44,896 nucleotides of DNA from Lachnospiraceae bacterium (GTDB lineage Bacteria; Bacillota; Clostridia; Lachnospirales; Lachnospiraceae), in the NCBI GenBank assembly GCA_017436865.1, contig JAFSCH010000114.1, forward strand, positions 1 through 44,896, in the 5' to 3' direction. Under the pieces are notes generated by a model that was not told the origin of the DNA, made no database searches, and worked only from the letters and a program-made list of their open reading frames with translations. A program made the translations under genes and the position numbers. This document shows, in pieces, positions 22,483 to 31,060 of the stretch (the stretch's first letter is position 1; the number at the start of each line of letters is the position of its first letter).

Positions 22483-23553
22483 CTATCTTTTTAAACACCT
22501 AACAATGTCCTGGAATCCCTCGAAATCTCTTAGATATTCAAAATCCTCATGCATAATTAATTCTAGGACATTCTCTCTCTGCGAGTTGCTATTTGCTTTT
22601 GCAAATTTATCTGGCAAAATCTCTTGTTCTTGAAAAAGTAGCGAAGTATGGAGAGACTTCCCTAGATTATCATAAGTTTCAGCACATATAGCCGCTTTCT
22701 TCAACGCGTCTTTTCCTTTTCTGCTATCAAATTGACAATTCCGTGCTATTTCCACATAAACTCGCGAAAGAAATACATTGTAGAATCCATAATCGCCGTT
22801 TTCAAACACTACATCAAAAATCTTTGGTAACTTTTCTAATATTTCTATCCTTCTTTCTCTTGTTAAATCAGTGTTTTGTGCATATACATATATTAATCTA
22901 TGTATAAGGTGTAGTACAGCATTTAAACTTCCCTGTATAGAATCTATCTTTTCTCGTCCTTCCATTACACTTATACTTGTGCTCTCGACTCCATTCCACA
23001 GACTTGGTAATCTTTTTGTCCATTCAACAGCTTTTTCTTGATTTTCTAGTAGTTTATAGCATGTTGCAATATTTTTTATGCAATGGCATTTTTCGTCAAT
23101 AACATCTGTCAGTTCCAAGAAACGTTTTGATATTGATATAGACATTTCAAGATAATACTTTCTCTTTCCGTTAATATCTTGAAATCCCATTAAATAGGAA
23201 TCCGACATTATATTTAGAATGATAAGTTTTTCGTTCGGAAATATTGCGTACATCTTCTGCGATAATTCATATGCACCCTGAACATCCCCAAGCCGATGTG
23301 CTTCATCTCGTTTTAATGAGTATTCCTCCAGTGTTTTTTTATTGGTCTCATAATCAACGCCCAAAAGACTATCCACTGTAACGCAGTAAAAAGAAGCTAA
23401 TGTTGGCAAGAAACTAATGTCCGGGTAAGTTGTATTATTTTCCCAACGGCTCACTGACTGTTTAGAAATGTCTAATAGCTCAGCCACTTTCTCCTGAGTA
23501 AACCCTTTTGTAACTCGTAATCTTTTAATATTTTCACCAAAGTTAAATTTCAT
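22483..23553 (-). CDS. XRE-family regulator with helical-repeat C-terminus
   Basis: Residues 1-65 are a helix-turn-helix (FTQEKVAELLDISKQSVSRW, then NNTTYPDISFLPTLASFYCV). The remaining ~290 residues are helical, TPR-like, with KCHCIKNIATCYKLLENQEK and KRLPSLWNG. It is similar in plan to 17629-18765 and 28348-29142. It lies directly upstream of the aspS2 leader on the same strand and could regulate it, though aspS2 has its own strong promoter. Confidence 0.85.
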   Translation of the reverse strand: MKFNFGENIKRLRVTKGFTQEKVAELLDISKQSVSRWENNTTYPDISFLPTLASFYCVTVDSLLGVDYETNKKTLEEYSLKRDEAHRLGDVQGAYELSQKMYAIFPNEKLIILNIMSDSYLMGFQDINGKRKYYLEMSISISKRFLELTDVIDEKCHCIKNIATCYKLLENQEKAVEWTKRLPSLWNGVESTSISVMEGREKIDSIQGSLNAVLHLIHRLIYVYAQNTDLTRERRIEILEKLPKIFDVVFENGDYGFYNVFLSRVYVEIARNCQFDSRKGKDALKKAAICAETYDNLGKSLHTSLLFQEQEILPDKFAKANSNSQRENVLELIMHEDFEYLRDFEGFQDIVRCLKR

Positions 23554-23668
23554 AGTATCACGCTCCTATTATATTTTCTGTAGCTACAAGGTTATTATAA
23601 AAAATGAAATACCGTATAACAACTTCTCGTTTTAAGATGCGTATATCAATTTCTGGAACAACAGGAAA

Positions 23669-23690
23669 CCCACGAGCAGCAACTCGTGGG
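23669..23690 (-). terminator. Terminator after the AraC/GyrI gene at 23710
   Basis: CCCACGAG (23669-23676) and CTCGTGGG (23683-23690) form a perfect 8-base stem with a 6-base loop. On the minus strand it is followed by TTTCCTGTTG. It lies 20 bases after the stop codon at 23710. Confidence 0.6.
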
Positions 23691-23709
23691 CGTTTGTTGA
23701 TCATTTTTA

Positions 23710-24600
23710 CTATTCTATCGGTAACCACAATTCAACATAACTGTTATCCTTATCGTTACTGTATGCATGGAACACGGCTATTTCCGGTGCATCCGCCAAC
23801 TGATAGTCCGAACTCTCTATCCATTCTGGAACCGCCTGTTTACGCATTTTTAAATGTTCATCCATTGCAAAAACGCTTCGTTCCGTTTCAACTACCAGAT
23901 ATTTGCGAGACGGTACACGAATAACGCTCAATCTCTCTGCATTTTCTTTTCCTACAGTCTCTTCAAGGTGATCATTAAAATATTGTGGAATTACTGTGCC
24001 AATCGTAAAATCATATCCCTCATCATTGATAGAGGAAATAACACTATACTCCACAGTACAATCCTTCGCCATTCCTTGCAATGCATAACGGATAAATCTT
24101 GTTTCTCCCTTGACCATAAAATCATGTTGTTGATTATATCGGTCAGATGGAGAACCTGTAAAGTGAGTTGTATACCCAGTTAGAGTCATTTCCGGTTTTT
24201 CCTCGATTCTGTAATTCATAACACTGCCTCCTTCTAAAAAAATCTTTAGAACAAGTCGAGAAAAGGATTTGAGATTACCTCCTTTAGCTCGCGCTTCCGA
24301 AGGAAGTATCCCATGAAACCGTTGAAATGCCTTTGCAAAGCCGTCCGGACTTTCATAACCATATTTCAAAGCAACATCTATTACCTTTGCATCACTTGAA
24401 GCAAGTTCCTGACCTGCAAGTGACAATCTGCGATTACGGATATACTCGCCTATTGTAAATCCACAAAGTATACTAAACACTCGTTGAAAATGATAACTAG
24501 ATGAAAAACTTTGTGCTGCCACAACCTCATAATCGATAGGCTCAGTTAGATGTTCTTCAATATAGTCGATAGCTTTCTGCATTCCTGTTATCCAATCCAT
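23710..24600 (-). CDS. AraC-family regulator with GyrI-like effector domain
   Basis: The 296-residue product begins MDWITGMQKAIDYIEEHLTE, with helix-turn-helix units (SYHFQRVFSILCGFTIGEYI; VIDVALKYGYESPDGFAKAF) and QRFHGILPSEAR. After a linker it has the GyrI-like effector fold (MNYRIEEKPEMTLTGYTTHF; ERLSVIRVPSRKYLVVETE; YVELWLPIE). It is a close paralogue of 27341-28252. Such proteins resemble Rob/SoxS-type multidrug sensors, but no transporter is adjacent. Confidence 0.88.
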   Translation of the reverse strand: MDWITGMQKAIDYIEEHLTEPIDYEVVAAQSFSSSYHFQRVFSILCGFTIGEYIRNRRLSLAGQELASSDAKVIDVALKYGYESPDGFAKAFQRFHGILPSEARAKGGNLKSFSRLVLKIFLEGGSVMNYRIEEKPEMTLTGYTTHFTGSPSDRYNQQHDFMVKGETRFIRYALQGMAKDCTVEYSVISSINDEGYDFTIGTVIPQYFNDHLEETVGKENAERLSVIRVPSRKYLVVETERSVFAMDEHLKMRKQAVPEWIESSDYQLADAPEIAVFHAYSNDKDNSYVELWLPIE

Positions 24601-24680
24601 AATGCCCCTCCTTGTCTGCCTTTATGATAGCAAACAGATGATTTCTTTACCCGATATTAAATGCGAAGATTGGTCGGATA

Positions 24681-25583
24681 TCATCTTTTTTCAAATACAA
24701 GAATACTCCATACCCCTTCATCACTCTTTCTGTCAAGTAATTTCAATCCGGTTTGTGAAGCTATTTCTTCAATCTGCCCAACATCACTGTATAACCTTAA
24801 CTTTCTAAGCCATAAACGTGTTTCTTCAATAGAAAAGCCGTATTTTTCAAAATAAGAATACCATGTCGTTCCTTCTAAATTTTTGCACCGTAATACCATT
24901 TTACCAGAATGTTCTAGTATGCGAGAAGCTTCACTTAGTATTATAGGTATTTCCCTACACTCCTCAAGACCTTGGTTACAACATACTGTGGTAAACATTT
25001 CATTATCAAACGGCAGATTCCACAAAGAAGCTGCAATCCCCAACCCATTCACACCAAAATATTTTGCAATGGCATCTGCATTTTTGGCACAGAGAAAATC
25101 AATGTCAACGCCAATATACAAATCACTATCTTTCATCACTCTCATTACTGCTGCAGTTCCTAGCCCTGCTCCTATTGTCAATTCACATATTGTATTCTTA
25201 GATGCGTGCATTATATTACTTGTATAGTAATCCCATAATTCTGGTTCTTTAGCCAATAACACAGATGCCATATCAGCCTTACTCTTTCCGTTTTGGATAG
25301 TCACATTTGACAATATGGCCTTCTGCAAATCATCAAATGTAATTTCCTCACCCAATGAATTTCTACCCGATACCCATACTGGTGAACCGTTGTTTATGTA
25401 ATATTCCATCCTTTTTATAAACTCGTTTCTATCTGGGATGTGTTCCATCATAAAAGCTTTCTTTTCATTAAAATATGTTTCCGGATCATGAGGATAATAT
25501 TGGGAAACTATTTTCTCCATAAACGTTTTTAATAACGGAATATCCTCCCAAAATAGAACCTCATCTAATGCGTTTAGTATCAT
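24681..25583 (-). CDS. Class I SAM-dependent methyltransferase
   Basis: The 300-residue product has the glycine-rich SAM-binding motif NTICELTIGAGLGTAAVMR, then LYIGVDIDFLCAKNAD (acidic residue after strand 2), NLPFDNEMFTTVCCNQGLEE (motif around strand 4) and ASRILEHSGKMVLRCKN. The N-terminal ~120 residues form an extra helical region. The substrate is unknown; proteins of this kind near AraC/GNAT genes often modify small molecules. It has its own promoter at 25620-25648. Confidence 0.8.
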   Translation of the reverse strand: MILNALDEVLFWEDIPLLKTFMEKIVSQYYPHDPETYFNEKKAFMMEHIPDRNEFIKRMEYYINNGSPVWVSGRNSLGEEITFDDLQKAILSNVTIQNGKSKADMASVLLAKEPELWDYYTSNIMHASKNTICELTIGAGLGTAAVMRVMKDSDLYIGVDIDFLCAKNADAIAKYFGVNGLGIAASLWNLPFDNEMFTTVCCNQGLEECREIPIILSEASRILEHSGKMVLRCKNLEGTTWYSYFEKYGFSIEETRLWLRKLRLYSDVGQIEEIASQTGLKLLDRKSDEGVWSILVFEKR

Positions 25584-25619
25584 AAGTAAAGTCCCCCTTT
25601 AAATGTAAACTTTACTGTA

Positions 25620-25648
25620 TTTATACTTCCAAATAACTATGTATACAA
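25620..25648 (-). promoter_or_regulatory. Promoter for the methyltransferase gene
   Basis: TTGTAT (25648-25643) and TATAAA (25625-25620) on the minus strand are separated by 17 bases; the start codon is about 37 bases beyond the -10. Confidence 0.6.
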
Positions 25649-25700
25649 GTCTGTTTTTCTCTCCTTTTTTGTGGTATAATATATGTGTAAATAATAAGAA

Positions 25701-26150
25701 TCATAGCACCTTTACAAATACTTCATCTTGGTTTTTTGCTGTGTATGACCTATCTCTGTGATATCCTCTTGCTTCATAGAAATGTTCTGCTGTATCTGTT
25801 GTCAGAATTGATTTGCAAATTCCGTTTTCTTTAAAAAATTCTTCCGCAAGCCGGATAAGTTTCGAACCATAACCCTTGCTTCTGTATTCTTCGGCAATCC
25901 AGAACTCACGGATAAAGCCCAAATTTTCCTCAAAGAACCCATCAGATAATTGAATGATTTTAAATAGAATGAAACCTACAGATGTTCCGTTCTCATCTAA
26001 TCTAACATATGCTTTGTTTTTACTCTCTTCTGTTAGTTCTTTAAAAAGAGCATCCCAATTTTTTATTTCCACTCCAAATTCCTTAAAATACTTTTTGAAT
26101 GCATTCTGAAATGCTACGTTTGAAAAATCTGAAATTAAAATATCTTTCAT
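25701..26150 (-). CDS. GNAT-family N-acetyltransferase
   Basis: The 149-residue product has motif A FIREFWIAEEYRSKGYGSKL, then CKSILTTDTAEHFYEARGYH, the standard single-domain GNAT pattern. The substrate is unknown. It starts 35 bases after the GNAT gene at 26186 and may share its attenuated promoter. Confidence 0.85.
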   Translation of the reverse strand: MKDILISDFSNVAFQNAFKKYFKEFGVEIKNWDALFKELTEESKNKAYVRLDENGTSVGFILFKIIQLSDGFFEENLGFIREFWIAEEYRSKGYGSKLIRLAEEFFKENGICKSILTTDTAEHFYEARGYHRDRSYTAKNQDEVFVKVL

Positions 26151-26185
26151 GTTCTCTACCTTACACCCTTTTCAAAAAATATATT

Positions 26186-26686
26186 TCACAACTGCTTTTG
26201 AAACATAATTAACCCTTCCATATCCATGAAGAATTCAAATGGCTCCGTTTTTGTTTCAGTAAATCCTAGTGCATACTGTGTTCTTATTGATGCTTCGTTG
26301 TGTGGCTCTACTGTGCAATATAAGAATTTGGCATGACACTCTACTAATTGATTGATCCCAGCCTTTAGGATCTGAGTGGCAATACCTTGCCGTCTATATT
26401 CAGATGCCACCCACAAATCTGTATAAAACCATTTTGATGGCTCTATACTATTCTGAATAAAACTTGCATACCCAATAACATAATCCTTTTCTTTGAGTAA
26501 CAAAACTGCAAAGTAATCAGAGGAGCTTTTTGCTCGATATATCGTGTTAGTTAAGCCTCTTATTACCTTGTCCGCAATATTCCCATGTTGCTGTGCAATT
26601 GAGTTTAGCATGTTATAGCTTGGTTCTTTTGTTACTAATACTTGATAATCTCCTACTGTTATAAATTTTTCTGTTTGTCTGTTCAT
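26186..26686 (-). CDS. GNAT-family N-acetyltransferase behind a leader-peptide attenuator
   Basis: The product from ATG 26686 is 166 residues; AAAGGGG lies 7 bases upstream, whereas the alternative ATG 26692 is only one base from it. Motif A is YTDLWVASEYRRQGIATQIL and motif B ends in LGFTETK. The leader with a 16-codon reading frame and a terminator (26705-26815) implies induction by something that stalls ribosomes. That is the behaviour of antibiotic-resistance acetyltransferases, but the substrate cannot be named from sequence. Confidence 0.85.
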   Translation of the reverse strand: MNRQTEKFITVGDYQVLVTKEPSYNMLNSIAQQHGNIADKVIRGLTNTIYRAKSSSDYFAVLLLKEKDYVIGYASFIQNSIEPSKWFYTDLWVASEYRRQGIATQILKAGINQLVECHAKFLYCTVEPHNEASIRTQYALGFTETKTEPFEFFMDMEGLIMFQKQL

Positions 26687-26704
26687 AAACATACCCCTTT
26701 CAAA

Positions 26705-26739
26705 TATAAAAAATCGCCCCTGACAAAATCAAGAGCGAT
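26705..26739 (-). terminator. Attenuator terminator before the GNAT gene
   Basis: In the minus-strand RNA, AUCGCUCUU (26739-26731) pairs with AGGGGCGAU (26721-26713) over 9 bases with three G-U pairs, a 9-base loop, followed by UUUUUU. It lies between promoter and gene, downstream of a short reading frame, so it is a premature terminator rather than an end-of-gene one. Confidence 0.75.
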
Positions 26740-26764
26740 AATCTACATATAATAAGAAAGAGGT

Positions 26765-26815
26765 TTATCTTGTAGACAAAACGGCGTTTGATTTTATCAG
26801 TTTATAAATTGTCAT
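26765..26815 (-). CDS. 16-residue leader peptide of the GNAT gene
   Basis: AAAGGAGGGTGG precedes ATG 26815, which encodes MTIYKLIKSNAVLSTR and stops at TAA 26767-26765. The ribosome-site segment GTGGACAAAA can pair with TTTTGTCTAC inside the reading frame, so ribosome position would affect folding. The arrangement (promoter, strong start, short frame, terminator, resistance-like gene) is that of ribosome-mediated attenuators of antibiotic-resistance genes. Confidence 0.7.
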   Translation of the reverse strand: MTIYKLIKSNAVLSTR

Positions 26816-26849
26816 TTTGTCCACCCTCCTTTACTAATTGATTGTCTAA

Positions 26850-26878
26850 ATTATATCATTTTAATATTAAAGATACAA
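26850..26878 (-). promoter_or_regulatory. Promoter for the GNAT leader
   Basis: TTGTAT (26878-26873) and a perfect TATAAT (26855-26850) on the minus strand are separated by 17 bases; the leader-peptide ATG is 35 bases beyond the -10. Confidence 0.75.
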
Positions 26879-26890
26879 TACATGTTTTGA

Positions 26891-27322
26891 TTAAACTTTT
26901 TCCATGAAACCTATTTTTTCAGCAGTTCTCCTCATTGCGATGTTTGAGTCACTTGTAGTACAGGTTGCTGTTTTCCCATTATTCAAGATAATAGCGGTGC
27001 AGTGGCTCACAATAATTTCCCCATAGCCCTTACACCGGGATTCCGGTAGAGTCGACACGCCAGCAACTTCCCATGCTGTTTGACTATACTTCCATATTCC
27101 AGCACGGGATACGATTTTCCCATCTTCAAAAATTACATAATCATCCCATGTATCGTAATCAAACCCGTCAAAATACTCTTCTTTCGGACACATTAGACTT
27201 TTATCAAAAGAGCCAAAATATTCATTTAGTTGTTCATAATTCTCATATGCATCGAACTCCAAAACGCAATTATGCGTAGAGCCCTTGAAAGAATCTTTTG
27301 TACATTGAAACTTAATATCCAT
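26891..27322 (-). CDS. GNAT-family N-acetyltransferase
   Basis: From ATG 27322 the product is 143 residues (an upstream TTG at 27331 is too close to AAGGAG). The N-terminal half is acidic (FDAYENYEQLNEYFGSFDKS). The second half is GNAT-like: EVAGVSTLPESRCKGYGEII (motif A) and SDSNIAMRRTAEKIGF (motif B). The substrate is unknown. It starts 18 bases after the AraC/GyrI gene at 27341, suggesting co-transcription. Confidence 0.8.
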   Translation of the reverse strand: MDIKFQCTKDSFKGSTHNCVLEFDAYENYEQLNEYFGSFDKSLMCPKEEYFDGFDYDTWDDYVIFEDGKIVSRAGIWKYSQTAWEVAGVSTLPESRCKGYGEIIVSHCTAIILNNGKTATCTTSDSNIAMRRTAEKIGFMEKV

Positions 27323-27340
27323 GATAGGCAATTCTCCTTT

Positions 27341-28252
27341 TTAGCATTTTTCTATTGGTAACCATATCTCAACATATCGCTTATTTCTATCATCTGTAAG
27401 TCTCCAATGAATCAATACAAGTTCCGGTGCATTAGCAATTTGATATCCCGAACTTGGTAACCATTCTGAAACAATGCGTTGTCTCAAATCAGTATATTTT
27501 CCGATTGGGTATTTTATTTTTTCTGTTTCAAATATTGCATATGTTTGTCTTGGTATTAATACATTCTCAAACCCCATATCTTCCATAAAGTCAACACCAG
27601 TAATTTCCGGATTGTACATATCTTCTCTCTCATCCGAGGCTAACTCAGTTGCAATATAATAATCATACCCATCATCATCAACATTTGTCACTATACAATA
27701 ATGTGTGGCGTAATCGCATGAAGCCCCTATTAGAAGCCATTGTTTTGCACGCGTTGTAACCCAAAATTGATTTTCTTGTTCCAATCTCTGACTTCCATAT
27801 GGAACACCTTGAAATCTCTGCTTATATCCTGTAAGTATCATTTCTGGTTTTTCTTCAATTCTGTAATTCATAACATTTCCACCTTCCAAAGATATTTTGA
27901 CAGACAATCGGGCAAAAGAACGCAGTACCGCCCCGGCTTTGCACGCTGCCGAAGGAGTAACCCCATGAAACTTTTGAAATGCTTTAGCAAAGCTGTCCGG
28001 ACTCTCATAACCATATTTCAAAGCAACATCAATAACTTTCATGCCTGTTTGTGCAAGATCTTGTCCTGCCATGGATAATCTTCGATTTCTGATATACTCT
28101 CCCAAAGTATATCCGCAGAGAATACCAAACACCCGTTGGAAATTGTAACTTGACAAACAACTGCATCTTGCAATTTCCTCATAATCCATTCTCTCTGTGA
28201 TGTGCTCTTCAATATAGTCAATCGCATTTTGCATTCCTGTAATCCAATCCAT
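27341..28252 (-). CDS. AraC-family regulator with GyrI-like effector domain
   Basis: The 303-residue product begins MDWITGMQNAIDYIEEHITE and has the same layout as 23710-24600: two helix-turn-helix units (VIDVALKYGYESPDSFAKAF), QKFHGVTPSAACK, then MNYRIEEKPEMILTGYKQRF and a GyrI-like effector domain ending YVEIWLPIE. It appears to be a duplicated copy. The GNAT gene at 26891 directly follows. AGGAGGG precedes the ATG. Confidence 0.88.
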   Translation of the reverse strand: MDWITGMQNAIDYIEEHITERMDYEEIARCSCLSSYNFQRVFGILCGYTLGEYIRNRRLSMAGQDLAQTGMKVIDVALKYGYESPDSFAKAFQKFHGVTPSAACKAGAVLRSFARLSVKISLEGGNVMNYRIEEKPEMILTGYKQRFQGVPYGSQRLEQENQFWVTTRAKQWLLIGASCDYATHYCIVTNVDDDGYDYYIATELASDEREDMYNPEITGVDFMEDMGFENVLIPRQTYAIFETEKIKYPIGKYTDLRQRIVSEWLPSSGYQIANAPELVLIHWRLTDDRNKRYVEIWLPIEKC

Positions 28253-28347
28253 TCTTGACCCTCCTGTTGTTTATGGTTATCTTACCAGAATTCAATTTTG
28301 GATACCCGACATTCTCTGCAAAAATTAAACGGGCAACAGTGACCTCT

Positions 28348-29142
28348 TTACACTTCTTTTTGCTGAGTTATCTTTTTTCTAATAGATTTAACTAAATCAT
28401 TCTCTTCGCCATCAAAAAGAATGCTAAGAATCTTTGTCGCTTTCTCAAGATATCCGTTATCACCTTCTGTTTCAGCAAGTGCTGTCAAATGATGTGAAAT
28501 AGCCCATGCAAGTGGATTTAACGACTCTTTTGCGACCCTCCGTTTTTCTTCTCCTTGCAGAAAATATACAAGAGCATTTTCGCGAGCTTTATATAAATTG
28601 GGTAGTTTCTTCGCCTGTTCCAAAGCTTTATCATACTCACCATTTTTCCAATAAGCAAAACAAATATTGTAAAGAGTTGCGCCACGCACCTCTGAATCTG
28701 CTCCATATCGAAGTATTTGTTCCTGAACTGCGATAGATTCTTTCAGATATTCAGTCTTTTCTTCTTCTGTTCCCTCCAGTTTTTCAAGAGATGTAGATAA
28801 CTGTACGAGTAAAAGTGAATCATTGGGAAACATTTTTAATGCTTGCCTCATAAGACTTACATTTTCCTGGTGCTGACCACTACGATTATTTTTATCCCAA
28901 AGGTCATTAATCTCTTTATATTTCTCTGATTTCACAACTTCACTCATACCAACAAGTTCATCAATACTGATATTAAAGTAATTCGCTAATGATGGTAACA
29001 TTGTAATATCTGGATACCCTTCGCCCCGCTCCCATTTACTTATAGACTGAAATGAGATTCCTAGATGAGTAGCCAATTCTTCTTGTGTCAAATTAAGTTC
29101 TCGACGTAAACGTTTAATATTTTCACCTATTAATAATGTCAT
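28348..29142 (-). CDS. XRE-family regulator with helical-repeat C-terminus
   Basis: From ATG 29142 (GGGAGGA upstream) the product is 264 residues. Helix-turn-helix: LTQEELATHLGISFQSISKW, then ERGEGYPDITMLPSLANYF. The tail (about 80-264) is helical with TPR-like pieces (AYWKNGEYDKALEQAKKLPN). It is the shortest of the three related regulators. No obvious target is adjacent. It is separated from the sigma-factor gene upstream by a terminator. Confidence 0.85.
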   Translation of the reverse strand: MTLLIGENIKRLRRELNLTQEELATHLGISFQSISKWERGEGYPDITMLPSLANYFNISIDELVGMSEVVKSEKYKEINDLWDKNNRSGQHQENVSLMRQALKMFPNDSLLLVQLSTSLEKLEGTEEEKTEYLKESIAVQEQILRYGADSEVRGATLYNICFAYWKNGEYDKALEQAKKLPNLYKARENALVYFLQGEEKRRVAKESLNPLAWAISHHLTALAETEGDNGYLEKATKILSILFDGEENDLVKSIRKKITQQKEV

Positions 29143-29262
29143 AAGTTCCTCCCAATACATCTTTTTTAGAAACTTCTGACTACATTATATAGGTTTCGTG
29201 CATTTCACTCAATAACATCTAGATTGACTCTTTTCTACGCTAAGTAGAATTATTCCACTACA

Positions 29263-29286
29263 AAAGCGGAGTCGAAACTCCGCTTT
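29263..29286. terminator. Terminator after the second sigma-factor gene
   Basis: AAAGCGGAGT (29263-29272) and ACTCCGCTTT (29277-29286) form a perfect 10-base stem with a CGAA tetraloop, 28 bases after the stop codon of the minus-strand gene at 29314. Confidence 0.75.
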
Positions 29287-29313
29287 CATTGTACCACAAT
29301 TGGCATATTCACA

Positions 29314-30876
29314 CTATTTTAAAATAATATATGTGGTCGGAAGCAATGAATCACCACTATATGGAAGCAAATACTTATGTTCACACAAACTTGCAACCGG
29401 TGCGGATATCGCATCTTCAAACAATCGTAAAAAAGCCATGTCCTTGGCCATCTTTTTTAAATGAACTGGCATATGATTTTTCATAATTTTCGTAACAGTT
29501 TCCATTAAATTTTCTGCTTCACCGGCAATCTGTTCTGTAGTGTCCTCAAGTAATTTCTTTAATTCCTGATACTGTCCTTCTGTAAACACCGGTGCATTAC
29601 AACGAAGTCCATTTGCATCGTTGATAACATAACCTTTTCGTACCATTTCAGCTGCAATGGCTTTATCATTTTCACTAAAATGCTTTGTATTGCCTTTTGC
29701 AATATCCAAGAAAATATTTGTTACCTCCTGCCTATTAAAGCAATAGTGATGTACCATTTCTCCATTAATAGGAAAATCCATAAACTGAATATAATCACCG
29801 TTACTATTGGATACATTGGATATTCCAAAACAAAACTCCGAGGTCCATGAACCCGACTCACAAACCTCTTCTCCCCATACAAAGCATTCTGTACCAAACT
29901 TATCCTTTGGATATACGATGTTAACTCTGTTTTGCAGTTTTTCAATTACCGCATTATACAGGATGAAACTAACCATTTGCCAATTAAAGGAATTGTCATT
30001 CATATCTGCTCCGACAAAGCCAATATCCTTTATTTCTTTCTTGTATTTGTCAATTGATTTAATAACCAATTCCGTAATACACTCTCGAAGATTAGCAGTT
30101 TTTGTTGCTACCTCACCCACAAAATCTTTTGTAAAGATGACGATGTTGGTATAATACCTATTGCCATCCTTTTTTAAGAGTTCATAATCACACAATTCCT
30201 TTAATTTATCTTCCATGTAAGGAAGGGAAACTCCGATTTCTAAACTAATCTGTTCAGCAGTGAGTTTATCATTATAACAAGCAAACAATATGTTTTGTGA
30301 AATTTTACTTTTGCACAAATGATAATAATGATTTGCTCCTTTTCCCCAAAACATCAGAGACATTCCTTTTGGATTGTAACTTTTTTCTCCATAATTTCGT
30401 TCCATACTCATACCTTCTTTCAATAATTGTCTCGATTTAAAAAGGAGATACTTAACCATGCTTTCACCGACGGAAAGCAATTTGGATATTTCTAAGCAAG
30501 ACTTATTTTCTATATAATACAGAATTACAGCTTTACGATATTTTTCTGCAAGTAACGATAATTCACGCCTAAGCAGATACACGTCTAAAAAATCGTTCTC
30601 ATCAACAATTTCTGCCGGTAAATCTTCGAGCAACTCGCACTCTTGATTTTTGACTTTTCTCTTGCACCACTGCTTATATACATTACCGGCCACAGCCCAT
30701 ACAAAACTATAAAACGAGTCCGCATTCCTGATATTGTCAGCGGATTTATATATCTGTAAAATAATATCCTGTGCCAAATCTTCTGCCTCGAAATGGTCAG
30801 ATGTTCGCACAATACAATACGAATAAAGCGTCTTTGCCATTTCGGTAATTTTTGTATCTAACTCCGCTCTTTCCAA
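29314..30876 (-). CDS. ECF-type sigma factor with winged-helix and long C-terminal region
   Basis: Sigma region 2 (SDHFEAEDLAQDIILQIYKS; SFVWAVAGNVYKQWCKRK) and region 4 (LEISKLLSVGESMVKYLLFK) occupy the first ~165 residues. A winged-helix-like segment follows (LTAEQISLEIGVSLPYMEDK, LKKDGNRYYTN), then ~250 residues of unknown fold. The start is probably TTG 30876, with AAAGGAGGTG upstream; the in-frame ATG at 30915 sits on the predicted promoter and lacks a ribosome site. That gives 520 residues. Like the sigma gene at 16306, it has no neighbouring anti-sigma gene and an ACTATATA box upstream. Confidence 0.75.
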   Translation of the reverse strand: MERAELDTKITEMAKTLYSYCIVRTSDHFEAEDLAQDIILQIYKSADNIRNADSFYSFVWAVAGNVYKQWCKRKVKNQECELLEDLPAEIVDENDFLDVYLLRRELSLLAEKYRKAVILYYIENKSCLEISKLLSVGESMVKYLLFKSRQLLKEGMSMERNYGEKSYNPKGMSLMFWGKGANHYYHLCKSKISQNILFACYNDKLTAEQISLEIGVSLPYMEDKLKELCDYELLKKDGNRYYTNIVIFTKDFVGEVATKTANLRECITELVIKSIDKYKKEIKDIGFVGADMNDNSFNWQMVSFILYNAVIEKLQNRVNIVYPKDKFGTECFVWGEEVCESGSWTSEFCFGISNVSNSNGDYIQFMDFPINGEMVHHYCFNRQEVTNIFLDIAKGNTKHFSENDKAIAAEMVRKGYVINDANGLRCNAPVFTEGQYQELKKLLEDTTEQIAGEAENLMETVTKIMKNHMPVHLKKMAKDMAFLRLFEDAISAPVASLCEHKYLLPYSGDSLLPTTYIILK

Positions 30877-30916
30877 TGTGGCACCTCCTTTTTGTTTTTT
30901 CACCGGTGTTTTCATT

Positions 30917-30945
30917 TATATAGTGGAACGAAATATCATATGGTT
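30917..30945 (-). promoter_or_regulatory. Candidate ECF-type promoter for the second sigma-factor gene
   Basis: On the minus strand AACC (30945-30942) and ACTATATA (30924-30917) are separated by 17 bases. This pairs with the 18-base-spaced AACC/ACTATATA before the other long-tailed sigma gene, and both are followed by TGAAA and CCGG nearby. Confidence 0.45.
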
Positions 30946-31014
30946 AAAGTTTGAAGAAAATTTAATTATATATAAACACTTAAACTTTAATTTCTGCAAG
31001 CATTTTGCAAGCAC

Positions 31015-31048
31015 ATAAAAAAGGAAGCCCCGTTTTATAAGGCTTCCC
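31015..31048 (-). terminator. Terminator of guaA
   Basis: On the minus strand GGAAGCC (31047-31041) pairs with GGCTTCC (31029-31023) with an 11-base loop, followed by TTTTTTAT. It lies 13 bases after the guaA stop codon. Confidence 0.85.
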
Positions 31049-31060
31049 AAACATTTTCAA

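Noticed and set aside
23604-23924. Plus-strand reading frame MKYRITTSRFKMRIS
   Set aside because: No ribosome site; it runs through a terminator hairpin and then antisense to the AraC gene at 23710.
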